Of a stretch of DNA of 64,000 nt, positions 36,244-45,644 are shown piece after piece (positions within the stretch are counted from its first letter, which is position 1; each line of letters begins with the position of its first letter). Under the pieces are notes generated by a model, which worked only from the letters and a program-made list of their open reading frames with translations, searched no databases and was not told the DNA's origin. The translations under genes and the position numbers were made by a program. This DNA comes from an uncultured Winogradskyella sp. (lineage in GTDB: Bacteria > Bacteroidota > Bacteroidia > Flavobacteriales > Flavobacteriaceae), in assembly GCF_947498345.1 (NCBI RefSeq), contig NZ_CANMJY010000007.1, positions 124,001 through 188,000 on the forward strand, in the 5' to 3' direction.

Positions 36244-37233
36244 TTAAACTAAGCTGTTTTTAACTAAATATTCAGCAATCTGAACTGTATTTGTAGCGGC
36301 CCCTTTTCTAAGGTTATCGCTTACAATCCAAAGATTTAGTGTATTGGTTTGAGAACCATCTCGTCGTATTCTGCCTACAAAAACATCATCTTTACCATTA
36401 GCATACATTGGCATTGGGTAGACGTTTACATCTAAATTGTCTTGTACGGTAACACCTTCAGTTTGGTTTAAGAGTTGTTTTATTTCGGTAAGATTAAAAT
36501 CGTTTTCAAACTCAACGTTAACAGCTTCACTGTGCCCTCCAGCTGTAGGAATCCTTACTGCTGTTGCAGTAACCGCAATGGTTCTGTCATCAAGAATTTT
36601 TTGAGTTTCTCTTACCAATTTCATTTCTTCTTTGGTGTAACCATTTTCTTCAAACACATCGCAATGTGGAATAGCATTTTTATGAATAGGATAATGATAA
36701 GCCATATCTCCTTTTTTACCTGCTATTTCGTTTTCTAATTGCTCAACAGCTTTTACTCCAGTACCAGAAACGGATTGGTATGTTGACACGACAATGCGTT
36801 TAATCTTGTATTTTTTATGAAGCGGAGCCAAAGCCATTACCATTTGTATAGTAGAACAATTTGGGTTAGCAATAATTTTATCATTTTTGGTTAATTGGTT
36901 GGCGTTAATTTCTGGGACGACCAATTTTTTAGACAAATCCATTCTCCAAGCCGATGAGTTATCGATAACTGTAGTGCCCACTTCAGCAAACTTTGGGGCC
37001 CATTCTAATGAAGTACTTCCACCAGCTGAAAATAAAGCAATATCAGGACGTTCATTAATTGCAGAGGTTATACTAACAACTTCAATATCATTACCTTTAA
37101 AGTTAATTTTTTTACCAACAGAACGTTCTGAAGCCACTAATAATAATTTATCAATCGGAAAATTACGCTCTTCGAGTACTTTTAGCATTACATTTCCTAC
37201 TAAACCTGTTGCTCCTACAATTGCTATTTTCAT
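36244..37233 (-). CDS. asd: Aspartate-semialdehyde dehydrogenase
   Basis: A 329-residue NADPH enzyme that reduces aspartyl phosphate to the semialdehyde used for lysine, diaminopimelate, threonine and methionine. Motifs: VGATGLVGNVMLKVLEER at the N-terminus, SAGGSTS, VIDNSSAWRMD, the active-site Cys in NPNCSTIQM, and RIPTAGGHSEAV with the catalytic His. Length is normal. It has its own well-spaced promoter and no partner gene on the same strand nearby. Confidence 0.96.
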   Translation of the reverse strand: MKIAIVGATGLVGNVMLKVLEERNFPIDKLLLVASERSVGKKINFKGNDIEVVSITSAINERPDIALFSAGGSTSLEWAPKFAEVGTTVIDNSSAWRMDLSKKLVVPEINANQLTKNDKIIANPNCSTIQMVMALAPLHKKYKIKRIVVSTYQSVSGTGVKAVEQLENEIAGKKGDMAYHYPIHKNAIPHCDVFEENGYTKEEMKLVRETQKILDDRTIAVTATAVRIPTAGGHSEAVNVEFENDFNLTEIKQLLNQTEGVTVQDNLDVNVYPMPMYANGKDDVFVGRIRRDGSQTNTLNLWIVSDNLRKGAATNTVQIAEYLVKNSLV

Positions 37234-37255
37234 TATAGATGTTTTTAATCTTCAA

Positions 37256-37284
37256 CAAAAATAAATATTAAATTCATTGAACAA
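37256..37284 (-). promoter_or_regulatory. Bacteroidota promoter for asd
   Basis: On the minus strand: TTG (37284-37282), 18 bp, then TATTTTTG (37263-37256). Transcription would start near 37249, with a leader of about 16 nt before the ATG at 37233. Confidence 0.75.
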
Positions 37285-37305
37285 TTTAATTATATCTTAA
37301 AAAAG

Positions 37306-37331
37306 AACCGCTTCAAATTTTTGAAGCGGTT
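37306..37331 (-). terminator. Terminator after mscL
   Basis: AACCGCTTCAAA and its exact complement with a 2-nt loop give a 12-bp stem. On the minus strand it is followed by CTTTTTTAAG, 38 bp past the mscL stop and upstream of the asd promoter. Confidence 0.88.
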
Positions 37332-37369
37332 TAATTAATAGAGTTGAGTGTAGCGGTGACGCTATATGT

Positions 37370-37771
37370 TTATTTTTTCAGAGCATCTCTAATTTCTTGC
37401 AATAACTCTACTTCAGATGGTCCTGCAGGTTCTTCTGGTGCAGGCTCTTCTTTTGCTTTCATTTTGTTAACACCTTTTACCACCAAGAACATTACAAATG
37501 CAACAATAATAAAGTCAATAACATTAGTTAAAAAAGTTCCGTATTCTAAATATACTTCTCCTACCATTTCTCCTGCGTCGTTAAGTGCTCCATCCTTTAA
37601 TTTATATCGTAATGCTTTAAAGTCTGAATCGAAAATTAAACCAATTAATGGAGAAACAATTCCTCCTGTAAATGCTGTTACAACTTCTTTAAAAGCTGCA
37701 CCCATAACAAAACCTACAGCAATGTCGACAAGATTGCCTTTCATTGCAAATTCTTTAAATTCTTTTAGCAT
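37370..37771 (-). CDS. mscL: Large-conductance mechanosensitive channel MscL
   Basis: A 133-residue protein: N-terminal amphipathic helix MLKEFKEFAMKGNLVDIAVGFVMGAAFKEVV with the first transmembrane helix, a periplasmic loop, a second helix (NVIDFIIVAFVMFLVVKGVNKM) and a charged C-terminal helix (EVELLQEIRDALKK). It forms a pentameric pore that opens on hypo-osmotic shock. The loop is longer and more acidic than in E. coli. Single gene with a strong terminator. Confidence 0.96.
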   Translation of the reverse strand: MLKEFKEFAMKGNLVDIAVGFVMGAAFKEVVTAFTGGIVSPLIGLIFDSDFKALRYKLKDGALNDAGEMVGEVYLEYGTFLTNVIDFIIVAFVMFLVVKGVNKMKAKEEPAPEEPAGPSEVELLQEIRDALKK

Positions 37772-37839
37772 AATTAGTTAGCGTTTGGTTAATAAGTTAC
37801 TAAAATAGCTAAAAAACTTAAGATGTTAAAGTTCAGAAA

Positions 37840-38952
37840 TTAAATAGAATTTAAAAACACACGTTTAACGCGCTGTGAAATAGCGGTTAGAATTTCGTAC
37901 GAAATAGTATGGACAGATTCTGCTAATACAGAAGCTTTATGTTTAGTATCAAAAATTATAACCTCATCACCTTCTTTACATTCTATGTCTGTAATATTTA
38001 CCATAATCATATCCATACAGACATTTCCTATTATTGGAGCTACTTTACCATTAATAATAACAAACCCCTTTTCATTACCGTAGACTCGTGTAATTCCGTC
38101 TGCATGACCAATAGGAATCGTTGCAGTTGTTTCAAACCCTTTAGCTTTATAGGCTCTATTGTAGCCAACCGATTCGCCTTTTTCAATCTTGTGGATTTGA
38201 GATATTACAGATTTTAGGCTTGCAACAGGTTTTAGGTTTTTATCTTCCTTAGCGGAATTGCCAAAGCCGTAAAGTCCAATACCATAGCGAACCATATCTA
38301 AATGTGCATTAGGATAATTTAGAACACCTGAGGTATTACATATATGTAACCATGGTCGATGACCTATTTTAGCTCTAAATATTTCAGCTATTTTTTTAAA
38401 ATTCTCTATTTGGTGATTTGTAAAATCAATCTCATTTATATCTTCACTTGCTGCTAAATGAGAAAATAAAGATTTAGCTAAAACTGAGGTTGTGGGTTTT
38501 AGTTTTGACACTACATAATTAACATCACTTTCCCAAAAACCCAAACGGTTTAAGCCAGTATTGAATTTTATATGAATAGGATATTTAGATTGTTTTTCTT
38601 CTTCAGCAACATTTATAAATTCATTTAAAACCTTAGCATTGTATAGACTAGGTTCTAAGCATCGCTCAATAATGGTTTTAAAATTTGTAGGTTGTGGGTG
38701 TAATACTAAAATTGGGGTTGTAATGCCTGCATCACGTAAAGCTACACCTTCTTTGGTATAAGCCACAGCAAAATAATCAACATTGAGTTTTTGGAGGTGT
38801 TTTGCAATTTCTACAGAATCACTGCCGTAAGCAAAAGCTTTTACCACAGCTAAAAACCGGGTTTGTGGTTGCAGCTTTGATTTTAAATAATTGAAATTAT
38901 GGGTAAGTGCACCTAAATCAATTTCAAGGACGGTTTCATTAGCTTTAGGCAT
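37840..38952 (-). CDS. alr: Alanine racemase
   Basis: A 370-residue PLP enzyme that makes D-alanine for peptidoglycan. It starts [21 protein letters not shown]; the PLP Lys lies in [13 protein letters not shown] (usual VKANAYGHG, here Phe-Ala replaces Asn-Ala), followed by [20 protein letters not shown] and the catalytic Tyr in [10 protein letters not shown] chose the ATG at 38952, which overlaps the tdk stop by 8 bp; an upstream start at 38994 would add 14 residues inside tdk. The tdk-alr pair is likely cotranscribed. Confidence 0.93.
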   Translation of the reverse strand: MPKANETVLEIDLGALTHNFNYLKSKLQPQTRFLAVVKAFAYGSDSVEIAKHLQKLNVDYFAVAYTKEGVALRDAGITTPILVLHPQPTNFKTIIERCLEPSLYNAKVLNEFINVAEEEKQSKYPIHIKFNTGLNRLGFWESDVNYVVSKLKPTTSVLAKSLFSHLAASEDINEIDFTNHQIENFKKIAEIFRAKIGHRPWLHICNTSGVLNYPNAHLDMVRYGIGLYGFGNSAKEDKNLKPVASLKSVISQIHKIEKGESVGYNRAYKAKGFETTATIPIGHADGITRVYGNEKGFVIINGKVAPIIGNVCMDMIMVNITDIECKEGDEVIIFDTKHKASVLAESVHTISYEILTAISQRVKRVFLNSI

Positions 38953-39598
38953 CAGATTTTTTTTCTTTAGTATCAGTATCGATTTCTTCAGCATCCTTAA
39001 CTTTCATTTGCCTTACCTTGTCACGCAACATGCTTTTATAATATGCAGCTCTACTTAAAGGCTCGTATTCATCAACTTCACCCAACAAAACCAAATCATT
39101 ACTTTTTGCTTTTCGATAACTGTATTGAGCTAAGTTCCCGGTTTTTGTACATATAGCATGTACCTTGGTTACATACTCAGCTGTAGCCATAAGATAAGGC
39201 ATTGGCCCAAACGGATTTCCTTTAAAATCCATATCTAAACCAGCGACGATAACACGAATACCTTTGTTGGCTAAATCATTACAAACACGTACAATCTCAT
39301 CATCAAAAAATTGAGCTTCATCAATACCAACCACATCACAACCATCTGCTAAAATGGGAATATTTGCTGCGGCTGGTACAGGAGTAGAGCGGATTTCGTT
39401 GTCATCATGAGAGACTACCATTTCGTCATCGTAACGTACATCTACAGCAGGTTTAAAGATCTCAACCTTCTGTCTTGCAAATTTGGCGCGTTTTAATCTA
39501 CGAATCAGCTCTTCGGTTTTACCAGAGAACATCGATCCGCAAATTACCTCAATCCATCCAAATTGTTCTTTATGATTTACCGTATTTTCGAGAAACAT
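38945..39598 (-). CDS. tdk: Thymidine kinase
   Basis: A 217-residue type II thymidine kinase: P-loop [15 protein letters not shown], the DEAQFFDD Walker B motif and the lasso domain with thymidine-binding YEPLSRAAY near the end. Two of the usual zinc-site cysteines are not obvious. It phosphorylates thymidine in the salvage path. A TAAATTTG box (39659-39652 on the minus strand) lies 54 bp before the ATG. The 3' end overlaps alr by 8 bp. Confidence 0.93.
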   Translation of the reverse strand: MFLENTVNHKEQFGWIEVICGSMFSGKTEELIRRLKRAKFARQKVEIFKPAVDVRYDDEMVVSHDDNEIRSTPVPAAANIPILADGCDVVGIDEAQFFDDEIVRVCNDLANKGIRVIVAGLDMDFKGNPFGPMPYLMATAEYVTKVHAICTKTGNLAQYSYRKAKSNDLVLLGEVDEYEPLSRAAYYKSMLRDKVRQMKVKDAEEIDTDTKEKKSDA

Positions 39599-39681
39599 TT
39601 CGTAATTTTAGCACTAAATAGCTGCCTTTTTTCGTTTGTATAAAGGTCACGCAAATTTATTAAAAATCAAAAGTAAAATTC

Positions 39682-40428
39682 ATGAAAAAGAAATTAGAAT
39701 CAGAATTAGTTAGTATAGCACATAGGATTCTAAAATTAAAAGGTAGAGAAGATGTGGATAAAATGCACGAAGAGGTCGCTAAGCTTTACGAAAAGCTAAC
39801 GGTTTTAAAGTTTGCACAAGAAAATTTTGAAGACGATATGCCAACAATTGGCAATGACTCTTCGTTTTTTGATATGTTAGATACAGCCTTTAATAATAAA
39901 ATCAGTGATAATATTGAAGTTGATAATAAAACCTATGTAAATTTAGATGAGGTTGAAGATGATGGTATTATGGAGCCTGTTATGGAGAAGATTAAAGATA
40001 TGGTAGCACAAATGCCACAAGAAACGCAGCAGGTTGATGTTATTGTAGAAGAAGCAGTTGCTAATGAAGTACCAAAAACGATAGAGTTTGAAACTATTTC
40101 TTCTGATTTTGCAGATATACCAGAATTTGAACCTATTGAAGATGCCAAAAAACGCAAAGCAGAACAAGGCAAAAAATCGTTGAATGATAAGTTGAAAGGC
40201 AAAAGTCTTCAAATTGGTTTAAATGATAAATTAGCTTTTATTAAGCATTTGTTTGAAGGTAAGAATGAAGATTACGAACGCGTTGTTTCCCAGATAAACA
40301 CAACGAATTCTTTTTCTGAAGCTCAAAAACTCATTACTGAGATGGTAAAACCCGATTATAATAATTGGGAAGGCAAAGAGGAGTACGAAGAACGTTTTAT
40401 TGAAATTGTAGAAGGTAAATTTAGTTAA
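39682..40428 (+). CDS. Conserved Bacteroidota protein of unknown function
   Basis: 248 residues, strongly acidic, no signal peptide or membrane segment. The N-terminal 60 residues are helical (ESELVSIAHRILKLKGREDVDKMHEEVAKLYEKL). A low-complexity acidic middle follows (about 80-165). The C-terminal 60 residues look conserved in type: SLNDKLKGKSLQIGLNDKLAF, IKHLFEGKNEDYERVVSQIN and VKPDYNNWEGKEEYEERF. I recognise this as a widespread flavobacterial cytosolic protein, but no function is known to me. It is divergent from tdk and followed by a DoxX-like gene after 4 bp. Confidence 0.75.
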   Translation: MKKKLESELVSIAHRILKLKGREDVDKMHEEVAKLYEKLTVLKFAQENFEDDMPTIGNDSSFFDMLDTAFNNKISDNIEVDNKTYVNLDEVEDDGIMEPVMEKIKDMVAQMPQETQQVDVIVEEAVANEVPKTIEFETISSDFADIPEFEPIEDAKKRKAEQGKKSLNDKLKGKSLQIGLNDKLAFIKHLFEGKNEDYERVVSQINTTNSFSEAQKLITEMVKPDYNNWEGKEEYEERFIEIVEGKFS

Positions 40429-40432
40429 GCTA

Positions 40433-40789
40433 ATGCGCACCAAACAAATTTTGTATTGGTTATCTACAGCTGTTTTATGCGGAATTTTTTTGTACTCTGC
40501 ATTTCTTTATTTTACAAAAACAGAAGCTATAAAAGGCTTTTTCGAAAGCTTTAACTATCCAACATACATCGTAATCCCCTTGGCAATTTTAAAAGTATTA
40601 GGTGTAGTGATAGTATTATGGCGACCAAGCAAATGGTTAACAGAATGGGTTTACGCCGGGTTTTTCTTTGATTTAATTTTAGCAACAGCAGCACATCATT
40701 ACGCTGGCCATGGTATTGTTGGTTTTTCGCTCTATGCATTAATAGCTATTTTGCCATCATATATTTTAGGTAAATATTTAAGAGATTAG
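40433..40789 (+). CDS. DoxX-like membrane protein
   Basis: A 118-residue protein with four transmembrane helices (about 8-27, 45-62, 70-88, 96-113), containing SAFLYFTKTEAIKGFFESFNYP, LAILKVLGVVIVLWRP and LATAAHHYAGHG, the DoxX-like family pattern. Function unproven; relatives are linked to respiration or thiol stress. It starts 4 bp after the conserved unknown gene, and its stop overlaps the stop of the opposing DUF11 gene through a shared TTAG. Confidence 0.82.
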   Translation: MRTKQILYWLSTAVLCGIFLYSAFLYFTKTEAIKGFFESFNYPTYIVIPLAILKVLGVVIVLWRPSKWLTEWVYAGFFFDLILATAAHHYAGHGIVGFSLYALIAILPSYILGKYLRD

Positions 40790-43700
40790 TAATTGAGATA
40801 TACATAACCAATAAAGGGTTTTTCAAAACTATTAATTTGCAGAATATAAAAATAAGTGCCCACTGGCAGTAAGTTAGAACCCTTTAGAAATCCCATATTT
40901 GCTCTTCCGCCCCAGGTGTTTATGTAATTGTTTGCCTCATATATTTGTGTTCCATAGCGATTGTATATTTTAATGGTGTTATCGGGATAATCTTCTATAC
41001 ATGGAATAAATAACACATCATTTTCGCCGTCATCATTTGGTGAAACCCCTTCAGGAATGGTTAAGCAGTTTGAAACTTCAACAAATGCTTCGTCTTCATT
41101 ATTTGATGAATCTCTGTCAATTTCATTAATACTATTTAGTAATGCTAGATTTAATAAATCGTTAGACGATACAACTCGGGCCACCAAATTAAGTGTTGCA
41201 AACTCACCTGGAAATAAACTTGTTATATTCCATGTAAATGTGTTGTCATCGAAAACACCTATGCTTGTCGAATAAGAAATGTATTCATAACCCATAGGGA
41301 GTAGATCTATAACTTCAATTTCTGTACCTGCAGATGTTCCTATATTGGTAGCAGTGATGGTAAATGTTACCTCATCGCCAATTATAACTTCTGATGGCTC
41401 AACGGTTTTAGTGATTTCAATATCAACATTAGAGGTGTCAACAATAACATTAAGTGTAGCGCTGGTCTGTGATGTATCAATATTATTGGTATTGGTAAAG
41501 TTTTCAAAATTATTTAAATATGTAGCGGCAGTATTAGAAGTTACCATTACAGAGAACGTACAACTTTCGATTCCATCAGGAAAAACAAGATCAGTAATAC
41601 CTATGAAATTATCTCCAGAACTACCAGTAAATGTTGCTGTACAACCATTAGAGTTTACCCAGGTAGGTATACTTGATAAAGTAACACCAGCTGGTAAGTT
41701 ATCGGTAAATGAAATATTACTTTGTGTAAGGTTAGTTGCTATATTAAAAACCGTAAATACTAACTCGCTTTCACCCCCTTCATAAATGATGTTGGGGGAG
41801 AATATTTTTTCAAGTGTTGGCGAAACCACCTGCACGCTATTTATAGAGATGTTTGTTTCTGGTGTTAATTCTTCATTACTTGTAGGACTTGGAATGGCTT
41901 CAGCAATATTATTAAACGCCCCGCCAAAACTCGGTGCTGCAACAGGAATATTGATACTTATGGTTGAACCAGCTTCCATTGATGGAATAGTGCCCCAAAT
42001 TAAATTCCCTGTATTATTAAAAGTGATAATGCATGAAGCATTACCAGAAACTATTGTGCAAGTCGGAGTGCCATTAATATTGAAAACAGGATTTAGAGAG
42101 TTTTCAAAAAGTATATCAACAGCATCAGAACTTGTGGCACTATTACTAATATCTATTATCCAATTAAATGTTTGATTGGTATCAACTTGAGTAAATTCTG
42201 GATAAGTCTGTACTACCAAATCTATACAGGGAGCAAAATAAGTTATTACCTCATCTTTATTGTCTCCTGTATTACTCTCAGGGACATCATTAACATGGCT
42301 TACTCTAACAATGTTTTCTCCAATAATAGGATTGGTTGAGCATTGTGGCTGCCAGTCTATTGTAACATTAAATGTAACCGAACTGTTAGCTGGTAATAAC
42401 CAATTGTCTTCAGGTAAGATTTCCCAAAAGGTGTCAAAACTTCCATCTTCAGTAATCCCGTCAAAAACCACACCAATATAAGCGTTATTAATACTAAAAC
42501 AAGTAGCAGTGCCTGTGGTTGCGACACAATCAATAGCGGTTAACATGGCATTTAATGGTGTTGCACCAGAAGTAGGAACTGGCATATGGTCTTGAACCTG
42601 AATAAATTGATCAGTGTCTCCTGCATTAGTAACGGTAATCTCATAGGTAACTTCCCCCCATTCTGCGGTATTTTGTTGTGAGCTACCAATGGGTAATTGA
42701 GGGCTTATTTGTGCTTTGGTCACCTGAAGGTCGTATACATTATTAGTATCACAGGGTTCTTCAAGCGGGAGCTCTAAATAATTGTAGAAAAAGTTGTTAT
42801 TAAGATCAATGTCTACCAATTGACCAGCAGTAAGAACAACTTCACTCTTAATAGACGCCTCAACCATACCTGGAAATGGATTACAAGGAGGTTCTATAAA
42901 CTCAACAATTGTTTCAATGATAATCGTGGTATTTGGTTGTAAGGTAAATTCATTAGTTACCCATAATTGGCCATTATCCATTAGCGTAAAATCGTCACAC
43001 GATACAGGACCAGTAGTTGCAATACAGTTCACAGAAATAATATTCCAACCTACATTTGCTGATAAATTTTGCATAAAGAAAAGTATTGGAGCTTCAGAAG
43101 GTCCGTTGTTACAAACCGTTGTTTCAAATGTAACTTGCTGTTCGTATTGAATTGTTACCGAAATATCCGGGTCAACTTGCACAGATTCAATACAAACATC
43201 AGTTTGAGGACATAAATCTGCGTTAAGTAAGTTGGTGGTAACACTGTTAGAGTTATTCGAAGATGCATTAGCATGATCAAGATCTATTAGTATAATACTA
43301 TCAACATCAATGGGCATTGGGTTTGGCGAACATGAAAAGTTAGTGTAACGATAGACCATTTCAAAAGTGACACTACCACCAGAAGTAAATTCCATAGAAT
43401 CATTAAACTCAAAGAGCGATGGTGCCACGGGGAGATTAGGTGATAATATCACGGAAGAATTCCCATTTAAATTTGTTAAGTCGGGACACAAAGTGCCGTT
43501 AGTACTTGCTATACATTCTAATGAGACAAATTCTGCAAAAGGCTGACCATTATCTATAGGAGATGTGAGAATAAGCCGTCCTTCAATAGAATTAACAGGA
43601 AAATCTATAGCACTGTTATTTGTAATTGTAAATTGGTAGGTAACTTCATCTCCCCATGAATTAATTGCATTACCTTCAGCAGGCTGAGTTTGTATGTGAG

Positions 43701-44199
43701 TTACTAAAAAATCAATGACAATATCTAACACATCAATAGAGATAATGGATTGATTGTTACTGGTATTTGTATCAGTAGTTCCTGGAGGAGCGCTTATTGT
43801 GCCATTTGCAGCAATTCCGCCTAAGTTAGTTGGTGCAGTTACCAAAACCAATAACTCTACACTAGAGTTGTTAGGCATATTGGCAATAGAAGCTGTTAAG
43901 ATATTGTCAGTTACATTTATATTTATAACATCTGTAGCTCCGTTTACATTGTTTTGCGAGTTAAAAGAAAGTATAGTTAAATCATCATCAAAATCTATAG
44001 TCAATGACGGATTGTTAACCGAATTTCCAGAATTAGAAATTGTGATGAGGTACTGAAAATCTTCATAGATATCTATTTGAGAAATTGCACTTCCGCTCAA
44101 ATTTTGCGCTTCAATAGCAATAGACAAATCTGTGGTTTGGGCAGGTAAATTTGCACAGCATATGATTAATAACAGAAAATGACAGATTGATTTTAGCAC
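40786..44199 (-). CDS. Giant DUF11-repeat surface protein with T9SS type B sorting domain
   Basis: 1137 residues. A signal peptide (MLKSICHFLLLIICCANLPAQ) precedes at least six DUF11/CARDB-type beta-sandwich repeats, each with a motif like NVSVTNAGTSDA or TITATNIGTSAG, and many Cys pairs. The C-terminus is the gliding-motility-associated (type B) domain: GVSPNDDGENDVLFI, IKIYNRYGTQIYEA, WGG, and LPVGTYFYILQI. It should be exported by T9SS and attached to the surface, possibly as an adhesin. It has no obvious promoter box and is divergent from rsmI. Its 3' end overlaps the DoxX gene. Confidence 0.88.
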   Translation of the reverse strand: MLKSICHFLLLIICCANLPAQTTDLSIAIEAQNLSGSAISQIDIYEDFQYLITISNSGNSVNNPSLTIDFDDDLTILSFNSQNNVNGATDVININVTDNILTASIANMPNNSSVELLVLVTAPTNLGGIAANGTISAPPGTTDTNTSNNQSIISIDVLDIVIDFLVTHIQTQPAEGNAINSWGDEVTYQFTITNNSAIDFPVNSIEGRLILTSPIDNGQPFAEFVSLECIASTNGTLCPDLTNLNGNSSVILSPNLPVAPSLFEFNDSMEFTSGGSVTFEMVYRYTNFSCSPNPMPIDVDSIILIDLDHANASSNNSNSVTTNLLNADLCPQTDVCIESVQVDPDISVTIQYEQQVTFETTVCNNGPSEAPILFFMQNLSANVGWNIISVNCIATTGPVSCDDFTLMDNGQLWVTNEFTLQPNTTIIIETIVEFIEPPCNPFPGMVEASIKSEVVLTAGQLVDIDLNNNFFYNYLELPLEEPCDTNNVYDLQVTKAQISPQLPIGSSQQNTAEWGEVTYEITVTNAGDTDQFIQVQDHMPVPTSGATPLNAMLTAIDCVATTGTATCFSINNAYIGVVFDGITEDGSFDTFWEILPEDNWLLPANSSVTFNVTIDWQPQCSTNPIIGENIVRVSHVNDVPESNTGDNKDEVITYFAPCIDLVVQTYPEFTQVDTNQTFNWIIDISNSATSSDAVDILFENSLNPVFNINGTPTCTIVSGNASCIITFNNTGNLIWGTIPSMEAGSTISINIPVAAPSFGGAFNNIAEAIPSPTSNEELTPETNISINSVQVVSPTLEKIFSPNIIYEGGESELVFTVFNIATNLTQSNISFTDNLPAGVTLSSIPTWVNSNGCTATFTGSSGDNFIGITDLVFPDGIESCTFSVMVTSNTAATYLNNFENFTNTNNIDTSQTSATLNVIVDTSNVDIEITKTVEPSEVIIGDEVTFTITATNIGTSAGTEIEVIDLLPMGYEYISYSTSIGVFDDNTFTWNITSLFPGEFATLNLVARVVSSNDLLNLALLNSINEIDRDSSNNEDEAFVEVSNCLTIPEGVSPNDDGENDVLFIPCIEDYPDNTIKIYNRYGTQIYEANNYINTWGGRANMGFLKGSNLLPVGTYFYILQINSFEKPFIGYVYLNY

Positions 44200-44239
44200 G
44201 AATTGGTTTTATATAATAGATGTAGATTGACACACATGG

Positions 44240-44272
44240 TTGCGTTAAGATATAGAAAAGATTGTAAATTTG
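44240..44272 (+). promoter_or_regulatory. Candidate promoter for rsmI
   Basis: TTG (44240-44242), 22 bp, then TAAATTTG (44265-44272), 20 bp before the ATG. The -7 box is good; the spacing is longer than the usual 19 bp. Confidence 0.45.
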
Positions 44273-44291
44273 AACGATAATATATCTAAAC

Positions 44292-44960
44292 ATGAAGTTA
44301 TTTCTGGTTCCAACACCAATAGGAAATTTAAAAGACATTACTTATAGAGCTATAGAAGTTTTAAAGGATGTGGATCTCATTTTAGCCGAAGACACCAGAA
44401 CTTCGGGCAAGCTTCTAAAACATTTTGAAATCGCTACACCTATGCAAAGCCATCATATGCATAATGAGCATAAAACGGTCAACGGTTTAATAGAAAAATT
44501 AAAATCGGGAATGACTATCGCAGTAATTAGTGATGCAGGTACACCTGCTATTTCAGACCCAGGGTTTTTATTGGTTAGAGCTTGTGTTGAAAATCATATC
44601 GACGTAGAATGTTTGCCAGGAGCAACTGCTTTTGTACCAGCATTAGTTAATAGTGCTTTGCCAAACGATAAGTTTGTTTTTGAAGGGTTTTTACCTGTAA
44701 AGAAAGGCCGCCAAACACGACTCTTATTACTGGCCGAAGAAACCAGAACTATGATTTTTTATGAAAGTCCACACAAATTGATAAAAACTTTAGGGCATTT
44801 CTGCGACTATTTTGGTGAGGATAGATTGGTTTCGGTTTCGAGAGAGTTAACAAAACTCTATGAGGAAACTATCAGAGGTACAGCAAAAGAAGTGTTAAAA
44901 CACTACACTAATAAACCACCAAAAGGGGAAATAGTTATTGTGGTTGCTGGTAAAAAATAA
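44292..44960 (+). CDS. rsmI: 16S rRNA 2'-O-methyltransferase RsmI
   Basis: A 222-residue tetrapyrrole-methylase-fold enzyme that methylates the ribose of C1402 in 16S rRNA. Motifs: FLVPTPIGNLKDITYRAIEVLK, AEDTRTSGKLLKHF, VISDAGTPAISDPGFLLVR and FYESPHKL. Length is a little short at the C-terminus, as is usual in Bacteroidota. It is single and followed by a small repeat and the uracil-DNA glycosylase gene. Confidence 0.95.
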   Translation: MKLFLVPTPIGNLKDITYRAIEVLKDVDLILAEDTRTSGKLLKHFEIATPMQSHHMHNEHKTVNGLIEKLKSGMTIAVISDAGTPAISDPGFLLVRACVENHIDVECLPGATAFVPALVNSALPNDKFVFEGFLPVKKGRQTRLLLLAEETRTMIFYESPHKLIKTLGHFCDYFGEDRLVSVSRELTKLYEETIRGTAKEVLKHYTNKPPKGEIVIVVAGKK

Positions 44961-44973
44961 ATGCACAACTAAC

Positions 44974-44995
44974 ACACTGAGTAAAGTCGAAGTGT
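44974..44995. repeat. Intergenic CACTGAG...GTCGAAGTG element
   Basis: ACACT (44974-44978), a 12-nt interior GAGTAAAGTCGA, then AGTGT (44991-44995) and TTTTAT. The pattern CACTGAG-x-x-x-x-GTCGAAGTG is one I know as a scattered intergenic repeat in Bacteroidota. Here it may also end the rsmI transcript. Confidence 0.5.
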
Positions 44996-45009
44996 TTTAT
45001 TTAAGTTAA

Positions 45010-45579
45010 ATGAAAGAGTTACTCCACAACATAAGTCAATGCACTATTTGCAAATCGCACCTTCCTTTAGGGCCAAGACCAGTGGCAACAGCTCATATCA
45101 ATTCTAAAATTATAATTATAGGACAAGCACCAGGTACTAAAGTTCATGAGTCTGGTATTCCCTGGGATGACCAGAGTGGTAAAAAATTGAGACAATGGTT
45201 AAATGTTACGGATGAACAATTTTACAATACTGAGAATTTTGCCATAATACCTATGGGATTTTGTTATCCGGGAAAAGGAAAAACAGGAGATTTACCTCCA
45301 CGACCAGAATGCGCACCACAATGGCATGAGGCATTATTAGGAAAGATGCCTAAAGTAGAATTGATTATTTTAATTGGTGCTTATGCACAGAAGTATTATT
45401 TAAAAGATAAAGCGAAACGAACACTTACCGAAACAGTAGGAGAGTACAAAAGTTATTTACCAAAATATTTTCCAATACCACATCCCTCACCAACCAATCG
45501 ATTTTGGCGTGCTAAAAACCCTTGGTTTGAGGAATTGGTGGTGCCTCAACTTCAGAAGAAGATTCAATATATTATATAA
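45010..45579 (+). CDS. Uracil-DNA glycosylase family protein
   Basis: 189 residues. The N-terminal CTICKSHLPLG has a CxxC pair, followed by the glycosylase motif IIGQAPGTKVHESGIPWDD and the C-terminal HPSPTNRFW (the HPS uracil-binding motif). Further Cys occur in GFCYPG and PECAPQW, so an iron-sulphur cluster as in family 4/5 enzymes is possible. It removes uracil or a related base from DNA. This is a family-level call; the subtype is not certain. Confidence 0.82.
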   Translation: MKELLHNISQCTICKSHLPLGPRPVATAHINSKIIIIGQAPGTKVHESGIPWDDQSGKKLRQWLNVTDEQFYNTENFAIIPMGFCYPGKGKTGDLPPRPECAPQWHEALLGKMPKVELIILIGAYAQKYYLKDKAKRTLTETVGEYKSYLPKYFPIPHPSPTNRFWRAKNPWFEELVVPQLQKKIQYII

Positions 45580-45581
45580 AA

Positions 45582-45607
45582 AACCTCACCAAAAAAATGG
45601 CGAGGTT
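45582..45607 (-). terminator. Terminator after the AhpD-like gene
   Basis: AACCTC-A-CC pairs with GG-C-GAGGTT around an A-rich loop, with one internal mismatch. Read on the minus strand it runs into a T tract, so it mainly serves the minus-strand AhpD-like gene. Confidence 0.7.
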
Positions 45608-45644
45608 CAATCTAATCTATCTAAAAGCCTAAGAGTCTAGTGAT

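Noticed and set aside
37344..37781. Long open frame (145 codons) on the plus strand
   Set aside because: Lies antisense to the clear mscL gene; its composition is that of a shadow frame.
41345..42175. Two consecutive open frames of 146 and 129 codons on the plus strand
   Set aside because: Antisense to the DUF11 surface protein; AT-rich low-complexity coding gives open shadow frames. No start signals or domains.
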